This document shows, in pieces, positions 6,350-10,901 of a DNA stretch of 10,901 bases (within the stretch, counting starts at the first letter, position 1; each line of letters begins with the position of its first letter). Source of the DNA: Methanomicrobiales archaeon. GTDB taxonomy: Archaea > Halobacteriota > Methanomicrobia > Methanomicrobiales > Methanoculleaceae. The notes below the pieces were generated by a model. The model was not told where the DNA came from, did no database searches, and saw only the letters and a list, made by a program, of their open reading frames with translations. Location: the NCBI GenBank assembly GCA_019136335.1, contig JAGVUK010000152.1:1-10901 (forward strand), read 5' to 3'. The position numbers and the translations under genes were made by a program.

Positions 6350-6363
6350 CCGGGGGACCCCGG
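6350..6363. repeat. GC-rich palindrome in the divergent promoter region
   Basis: CCGGGG (6350-6355) and CCCCGG (6358-6363) form a 6-bp inverted repeat with a 2-base centre. It lies between the two divergent TATA boxes, about 22 bases ahead of the operon TATA box, where a dimeric regulator could bind. There is no further support for a function. Confidence 0.35.
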
Positions 6364-6384
6364 GAGAAACAGGTTTTTCAACAC

Positions 6385-6394
6385 CTTAATCTAT
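6385..6394 (+). promoter_or_regulatory. TATA-like box of the tetrapyrrole operon
   Basis: CTTAATCTAT is centred about 28 bases before the ATG at 6418, so transcription should begin within about 5 bases of the start codon. No Shine-Dalgarno site precedes the ATG, which fits a leaderless mRNA. Confidence 0.5.
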
Positions 6395-6417
6395 TCCGTT
6401 CACCACACTATAGAAGA

Positions 6418-7044
6418 ATGATCCCTCTCATGCTTGACCTGACGGGCAGGAGGGTGCTCATCTTCGGGGGAGGCGACGTCGGTGCCCGGAAGGCTGCGTA
6501 TTTTGAGCATGAGGCGGAGGTGACGGTGATCAGCCGTTCATTCTCGCCGGACCTTGATGGTCTCGCGATCAGGCGGCAGGAGGCCGACCTCTCCACCCTC
6601 CCGGATGAGGCGCTCCGGGATCTCCTCGCGGGCGCCTTCCTCGCGGTAGCCGCGACACCGGACCCGGGACTCAACGACCGTATCGGGAGAGTATGCGCCG
6701 CGACCGGCGTCCTCTTCAACAACGCCGCAGGCGTTCCCGGCGATGTCATAGTCCCTTCGGTCGTCCGGGGCAGCCGCTACCTGGTCGCGATCAGCACCCA
6801 CGGAAAGAGCCCCGCCGTATCGCGGTATCTCCGCATGCGACTCCAGAAGGAGTATGCAGACCTCGACCGGATGATCGACCTGCAGGACGAGGTGCGCTCG
6901 ATGCTTAAGGAGAGCGAGCCGGTGCAGGCAGAACGGTCCCGCATCCTCTGGAGCATCCTCCGGGATGAAGAGGTCTGGGAAGCGCTTGCCTCCGACTATG
7001 ACCGGGCACGTACGATGGCGATCGAGAGGTACCTGCATGCCTGA
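6418..7044 (+). CDS. Precorrin-2 dehydrogenase (siroheme synthase N-domain type)
   Basis: This enzyme oxidises precorrin-2 to sirohydrochlorin with NAD+, in the cytoplasm; sirohydrochlorin leads to F430, cobamides and siroheme. The 208-residue protein matches the N-terminal half of CysG and yeast Met8p, without a fused methyltransferase. An NAD-binding fold opens the sequence (RRVLIFGGGDVGARKAAYF, residues 11-29). It continues through a Rossmann-type segment (AFLAVAATPDPGLN), the core motif GDVIVPSVVRGSRYLVAISTHGKSPAVSRYLR (about 108-139) and a helical tail. The place of the catalytic Asp in CysG (in NVVDAP) is here FNNAAGVPGD: ungapped alignment puts Ala103 there, with Asp109 the nearest acid. 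Chelatase activity cannot be judged, and nickel insertion for F430 is done by a separate enzyme. It is the first gene of the operon, probably leaderless, and overlaps hemA by 8 bases. Confidence 0.9.
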   Translation: MIPLMLDLTGRRVLIFGGGDVGARKAAYFEHEAEVTVISRSFSPDLDGLAIRRQEADLSTLPDEALRDLLAGAFLAVAATPDPGLNDRIGRVCAATGVLFNNAAGVPGDVIVPSVVRGSRYLVAISTHGKSPAVSRYLRMRLQKEYADLDRMIDLQDEVRSMLKESEPVQAERSRILWSILRDEEVWEALASDYDRARTMAIERYLHA

Positions 7045-8308
7045 TCCGGCCGCAGCCCCGCTCGCGCTCGCGGGCGTGAACCACCACACCGCGGACATCG
7101 CCACGATCGAAGCGTTCCGGTTCCCCGACGAGGCGGCGTTCCTCCGCGAGGCACGGGAACGGTTCAGGGGCGTCCTCCTGCTCCAGACCTGCAACCGCGT
7201 CGAGGTCCTGGTGGAGGGGGACGCGCGGAGCCTTGAAGGGTTCCTGCAGGAGCAGGGCAGGCGCGACTTCATGGTCATCGAAGGGGAGGCCGTGCCCCGC
7301 CATCTCCTGGAACTCGCCGCAGGCATCGATTCCCTGGTCGTCGGCGAGGACCAGATCCTCGGCCAGCTCAAAGCAGCGCTCGCGGCCACGGAGGAGGCAG
7401 GGACCGTGAGCACCGTCATCAAGATCTGCATCAACAAGGCGGTGCACGTGGGGGTCAGGGTCCGGCGCCAGACGCAGATCAACCGGGGAGCGGTCTCCGT
7501 CGGTTCCGCGGCCGTGACGCTTGCGGAAAAACTCCTCGGCACCCTGCGCGACCGGCACATCCTGGTCATCGGGAGCGGAGAGATGGGGCTGCTGGTGACC
7601 CAGGCTCTCTCCGCGAAGGGCCTGACGGCGATATACGTCGCGAACAGGACTTACGAACGTGCGGTGGTGCTTGCGGAGAAGATCGGGGGACGGGCGGTCA
7701 ACTTCAGGGATCTCTACCGCTACATAGCGCTCTCCGACGTCGTCATCTCCTGCACCGCCGCGCCGCACCCGGTCATCCGCACGGAGGAGATACGGGGGGT
7801 GATGGAGAAGCGCCTCTGGCCGCTCGACCCGAGCCCCCGCCACCTGGTCCTCATCGACATCGCCCAGCCCCGCGATATCGAGGATGAGGTGCGGTCCATC
7901 AAAGGCGTGCACCTCTTCACCATCGACGACCTCCGGAGCGTCAGCGACGCCGCCATGGACTCCCGGAGGGGCGAGGCGGACCGGGCGCGGGGGATCATCG
8001 ACGAGGAGTTCGACCACTTCATCCGGCTCCTCCGGCGGACGGCGGCCGACGAGACGCTCGCTCTCCTCTACACCTGGGCGGAGTCGATCCGGGCGCGCGA
8101 GCGCGACAGGGCGCTGGCCCGCCTTGGGGAGGAGGATAGCCGCACGGCAGAGATCATCGATGACCTGACGCGGGCGCTCACGAAGAAACTCCTCTCGGAC
8201 GTGACCGCATCCATCCGCGCGAGCGCGGAGTGCGGCGATACAGCGAAAGCCGAGGGCCTGATGAGGGCGATTACCCGGGGAGAACTATGTTTCCACAACG
8301 ACGAATGA
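7037..8308 (+). CDS. hemA: Glutamyl-tRNA reductase
   Basis: HemA reduces glutamyl-tRNA(Glu) with NADPH to glutamate-1-semialdehyde, the first committed step of tetrapyrrole synthesis by the C5 route. The 423-residue protein has GVNHHTADI near the N-terminus, the catalytic Cys52 in LLQTCNRVEVLV, the GEDQILGQ motif (103-110), the NADPH-binding GSGEMG (179-184), and a helical C-terminal dimerisation region rich in Arg and Glu. The start at 7037 is set by an AGAGGT ribosome site 6 bases upstream and by the family-like N-terminus; an in-frame ATG at 6965 would add 24 unrelated residues from inside the preceding gene. The ATG overlaps the end of the dehydrogenase gene (ATGCCTGA), so translation is probably coupled. 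HemL, encoded two genes on, uses its unstable product. Confidence 0.97.
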   Translation: MPDPAAAPLALAGVNHHTADIATIEAFRFPDEAAFLREARERFRGVLLLQTCNRVEVLVEGDARSLEGFLQEQGRRDFMVIEGEAVPRHLLELAAGIDSLVVGEDQILGQLKAALAATEEAGTVSTVIKICINKAVHVGVRVRRQTQINRGAVSVGSAAVTLAEKLLGTLRDRHILVIGSGEMGLLVTQALSAKGLTAIYVANRTYERAVVLAEKIGGRAVNFRDLYRYIALSDVVISCTAAPHPVIRTEEIRGVMEKRLWPLDPSPRHLVLIDIAQPRDIEDEVRSIKGVHLFTIDDLRSVSDAAMDSRRGEADRARGIIDEEFDHFIRLLRRTAADETLALLYTWAESIRARERDRALARLGEEDSRTAEIIDDLTRALTKKLLSDVTASIRASAECGDTAKAEGLMRAITRGELCFHNDE

Positions 8309-9270
8309 GACGGATGCGGAGGCGGATCATCCAGCCGCTCCTCCGCGAAACAGAACTCAGGAAGACCGACCTCGTTATGCCGGTCTTTGTAGACGAATCG
8401 ATCAGCACACCGTTACCCATCGCCTCGATGCCGGGGCAGTTCCGGCACCCGGTGGACGGGGTCGCCGACTACTGCGAGCGCCTCCTGAACGCCGGCATCC
8501 GTGCGGTGATCCTCTTTGGTATCCCGGCGGCGAAAGACAGCGAGGCGACCGGGGCCTGCGCGGCCGACGGCGTCGTCCAGCGGGCCGCTAAAAGCATCAA
8601 GGGGCGGCTGCCGCAGATGGTGGTCGCCACCGACGTCTGCGCCTGCGAGTACACCGACCACGGCCACTGCGGCATCGTCGGGGAGACCCCTGACGGCCCG
8701 GATCTCAAAAACGACCCCTCTCTCGCGCTGATGGCACGGATCGCCGTCTCCCATGCAGAGAGCGGCGCCGACATCGTCGCGCCGTCGTGTATGCTCGACG
8801 GTATGGTGCAGGCGATCAGGGAGGCTCTGGACGCCGCCGGATACCTGGATGTCCTCATCATGTCGTACTCCTCGAAGTTCGCGAGCGCCCTCTACGGGCC
8901 GTTCCGCGACGCCGCGGACTCGGGGTTCTCGTTCGGCGACCGGACGACCTACCAGATCAACCCGGGGAACGCCCGGGAGGCGGTGATGGAGTCGGAACTC
9001 GACGCCGCCGAAGGGGCTGATATCCTGATGGTCAAGCCGGCCGGGATATACCTCGACATCCTCTCAGCCGTCACGGAGTTCGGGCTGCCGGTTGCGGCCT
9101 ACCAGGTCAGCGGGGAGTACGCCATGATCAAGGCGGCCGGAGAGCGCGGCTGGCTGGACGAGCGGGCCGTCGCCCTCGAGAGCCTCACCGCCATCAAGCG
9201 CGCCGGGGCCGACCTGATCATCACTTACTTTGCCGAAGACGCAGCGGGGTGGCTCGATGAAGAGCAGTGA
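8287..9270 (+). CDS. hemB: Delta-aminolevulinic acid dehydratase (porphobilinogen synthase)
   Basis: HemB condenses two 5-aminolevulinate molecules into porphobilinogen in the cytoplasm. The 327-residue protein starts MFPQRRMRRMRRR, the usual family N-terminus. The active-site zinc ligands are all present: Cys118, Cys120 and Cys128 in DVCACEYTDHGHCG, so this is the zinc-type and not the Asp-rich magnesium-type enzyme. The two Schiff-base lysines are Lys197 (MSYSSKFASALYGPFRDAA) and Lys250 (ILMVKPAGIYLD). The ATG at 8287 follows a GGGGAG ribosome site with a 4-base gap. A second in-frame ATG at 8305 overlaps the hemA stop as ATGA but has no ribosome site and would lose the conserved N-terminus. 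The overlap with hemA is 22 bases and with hemL 14 bases. Confidence 0.97.
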   Translation: MFPQRRMRRMRRRIIQPLLRETELRKTDLVMPVFVDESISTPLPIASMPGQFRHPVDGVADYCERLLNAGIRAVILFGIPAAKDSEATGACAADGVVQRAAKSIKGRLPQMVVATDVCACEYTDHGHCGIVGETPDGPDLKNDPSLALMARIAVSHAESGADIVAPSCMLDGMVQAIREALDAAGYLDVLIMSYSSKFASALYGPFRDAADSGFSFGDRTTYQINPGNAREAVMESELDAAEGADILMVKPAGIYLDILSAVTEFGLPVAAYQVSGEYAMIKAAGERGWLDERAVALESLTAIKRAGADLIITYFAEDAAGWLDEEQ

Positions 9271-10504
9271 CCTTTTCGCACGGGCAAAGGCCCTGATGCC
9301 GGGCGGCGTCAGCAGCCCGGTCAGGGCCATCAAGCCCTACCCGTTCTACGTGGAGCGGGCGGCGGGCTCGCACCTGGCGACCGTCGACGGGGCGGCTCTC
9401 ATCGACTGCTGCCTCGGCTACGGCCCTCTCATCCTCGGTCACGCGCACCCGGCGGTCAGGGAGGCGATCGAACGCCAGCTCGAGAAGGGCTGGCTCTACG
9501 GCACACCGTCGCCGCTTGAGATCGACCTTGCGGAGATCATCACCGGCGACCACCCCGGGATCGATATGGTCCGATTTGTCTCGTCAGGCTCCGAGGCGAC
9601 GATGGCCGCGATCCGGCTCGCACGGGGCTACACCGGAAAGCAGGACATCATCAAGGTCGAAGGCGGGTTCCACGGCGCCCACGACGCGGTCCTGGTGAAG
9701 GCCGGGTCGGGGGCGACCACCCTCGGGGTGCCCGACTCCGCCGGCGTCCTCGCCGACCTTGTGGCCCACACCCGGCAGGTCCCGTATAACGACCCCGAGG
9801 CGCTGGAGGCGCTCCTCTCCGGAAACGACGACGTCGCCGCGTTCATCCTCGAACCGATCATGGGAAACATCGGGCCGGTGCTCCCCGACGACGGCTACCT
9901 CGCCGACGTCCGGGAGATCACCGCCGCCCACGGCGTCCTTCTCATCCTCGATGAGGTGATCACCGGCTACCGGGTCGGTATCGGCGGCGCCGAGGTGCTC
10001 TACGGGGTAAAGCCCGATCTTGCCACATTCGGAAAGATCATCGGCGGCGGCCTCCCCATCGGCGCCTTCGGCGGGCGGCGCGATATCATGGAACTGGTCG
10101 CCCCATCGGGGCCGGTCTACCAGGCGGGGACGTTCAGCGGCAACCCGGCAAGCCTTGCGGCGGGGTCTGCGGCCCTCCGCCACCTCCACGAGCACCCGGA
10201 GATCTACCGGCGGCTCGACGACGCCACGCGGGCGATCGAGGAGGTGGCTGTCGATGCGCGCCGTGGCTCGTTCGTCAGGATGGGATCGGTCTTCAAGCAC
10301 TTCTTCCGGGACGCCCCGCCGCACAACTACCGGGAGGTCAAAGAGTGCGACACAGAGGCGTTTTCGCGGTTCTGGAAGGCGATGCTTGATGCAGGGATCT
10401 TCCTCCCGCCGTCGCAGTTCGAGACGAACTTCCTCTCTGCTGCGCACACGGAAGCGGATATCGAACAGATAGCAGACGCATACGGGTCATGTCTCTTCGC
10501 ATAG
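9257..10504 (+). CDS. hemL: Glutamate-1-semialdehyde 2,1-aminomutase
   Basis: HemL is a PLP-dependent enzyme that moves the amino group of glutamate-1-semialdehyde to give 5-aminolevulinate, the HemB substrate. The 415-residue protein has the family signatures: LMPGGVSSPVRA near the N-terminus, SGSEATMAAIRLARGYTG for cofactor phosphate binding, GGFHGAHD, the LILDEVITGYRVG strand with the PLP-ring aspartate, and the PLP-binding Lys260 in DLATFGKIIGGGLPIGAFGG. The C-terminal part includes FLPPSQFETNFLSAAHT. The start at 9257 gives MKSSDLFARAKALMPGG, and a GGGGTGG purine stretch 4 bases upstream can serve as ribosome site. An in-frame ATG at 9230 lies deeper inside hemB and adds nine atypical residues. 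The gene overlaps hemB by 14 bases and hemC by 16. Confidence 0.97.
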   Translation: MKSSDLFARAKALMPGGVSSPVRAIKPYPFYVERAAGSHLATVDGAALIDCCLGYGPLILGHAHPAVREAIERQLEKGWLYGTPSPLEIDLAEIITGDHPGIDMVRFVSSGSEATMAAIRLARGYTGKQDIIKVEGGFHGAHDAVLVKAGSGATTLGVPDSAGVLADLVAHTRQVPYNDPEALEALLSGNDDVAAFILEPIMGNIGPVLPDDGYLADVREITAAHGVLLILDEVITGYRVGIGGAEVLYGVKPDLATFGKIIGGGLPIGAFGGRRDIMELVAPSGPVYQAGTFSGNPASLAAGSAALRHLHEHPEIYRRLDDATRAIEEVAVDARRGSFVRMGSVFKHFFRDAPPHNYREVKECDTEAFSRFWKAMLDAGIFLPPSQFETNFLSAAHTEADIEQIADAYGSCLFA

Positions 10505-10901
10505 GCACACGGGGAAGCGCGCTTGCGCTTGCACAGGCAGGAAAGGTGGTCGGCATGCTCGCCGACCGGGGAATTGAAGCGGAGATCGTCACGATCACGA
10601 CCGAGGGCGATACCGCAACGAATGTCCCGCTCCACGCTATCGGGGGGCAGGGAGTCTTTGTCCGGGCGCTTGACGATGCCATCCTCAGGGGCGAGATCGA
10701 CGCTGCGGTGCACAGCATGAAGGATATCCCGGCGGCGCGGCCGGCAGGGCTCGTCTGCTGCGCGGTGCTCGAGCGGGATTCGCCTGCGGATTTTCTTGCG
10801 CACGAGGCCCCTCTCGACGCGGTCCGCGTCGTCGGATCGTCGAGCACCCGGCGCCGCGCCCAGCTCCTCCGCAACGACCCGACGCTAACGGTGAAGCAAC
10901 T
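10489..10901 (+). CDS. hemC: Porphobilinogen deaminase (hydroxymethylbilane synthase), 5' part
   Basis: HemC joins four porphobilinogen units into hydroxymethylbilane. Only the first 137 codons are in the window. They give MSLRIGTRGSALALAQAGKV, then GQGVFVRALDDAIL, AVHSMKDIPA and GSSSTRRRAQLL, all classic motifs of domain 1, including substrate-binding Arg and Lys residues. The Cys that carries the dipyrromethane cofactor lies further on, outside the window. The ATG at 10489 overlaps the hemL end by 16 bases. Only a weak GGGT precedes it, so translation is probably coupled to hemL. In related archaea hemD and a uroporphyrinogen methyltransferase gene often follow; this is an expectation and cannot be seen here. 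Confidence 0.96.
   Translation, partial: MSLRIGTRGSALALAQAGKVVGMLADRGIEAEIVTITTEGDTATNVPLHAIGGQGVFVRALDDAILRGEIDAAVHSMKDIPAARPAGLVCCAVLERDSPADFLAHEAPLDAVRVVGSSSTRRRAQLLRNDPTLTVKQ

Noticed and set aside
6905..8017. A 370-codon minus-strand frame opposite hemA
   Set aside because: It is antisense to a gene with all expected catalytic motifs and shows no domain of its own.

Overview
The window looks like a piece of a GC-rich methanogenic archaeon of the order Methanomicrobiales, most likely Methanoculleus or a close relative. That is an inference from four things: a stand-alone formaldehyde-activating enzyme, a tetrapyrrole operon headed by a precorrin-2 dehydrogenase (as expected in an organism making F430 and cobamides), archaeal TATA boxes about 30 bases ahead of several start codons, and poly-T terminators. 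No database search was possible.

Layout. Bases 1-266 (+) hold the 3' end of a fae gene. Bases 287-590 (-) hold what I read as a broken remnant of a multi-pass membrane protein gene. Bases 591-2639 (-) encode a K+-independent proton-pumping pyrophosphatase (hppA), and 2757-4181 (-) encode an APC-family amino acid permease. A tRNA-Gly(GCC) gene lies at 4329-4400 (-), in a 379-base gene-poor stretch rich in palindromes. Two more minus-strand membrane protein genes follow: a PrsW-family intramembrane protease (4561-5274) and an uncharacterised membrane protein (5321-6265). A divergent promoter region (6266-6417) separates these from a plus-strand operon.

The operon (6418 to the window end) encodes precorrin-2 dehydrogenase, HemA, HemB, HemL and the start of HemC. 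Every junction overlaps, by 8, 22, 14 and 16 bases. HemA and HemL make 5-aminolevulinate from glutamyl-tRNA, HemB makes porphobilinogen, and HemC makes hydroxymethylbilane. The dehydrogenase acts later, turning precorrin-2 into sirohydrochlorin, the branch point to F430, cobamides and siroheme.

Most of the window is ordinary core metabolism, and I see no defence island, mobile element, CRISPR array or clearly new system. The best second looks are the frameshifted gene relic between fae and hppA, an identical 12-base poly-T terminator placed exactly at two stop codons, a hairpin just upstream of the protease gene, the short or missing leaders, and the apparent lack of the usual catalytic Asp in the precorrin-2 dehydrogenase.
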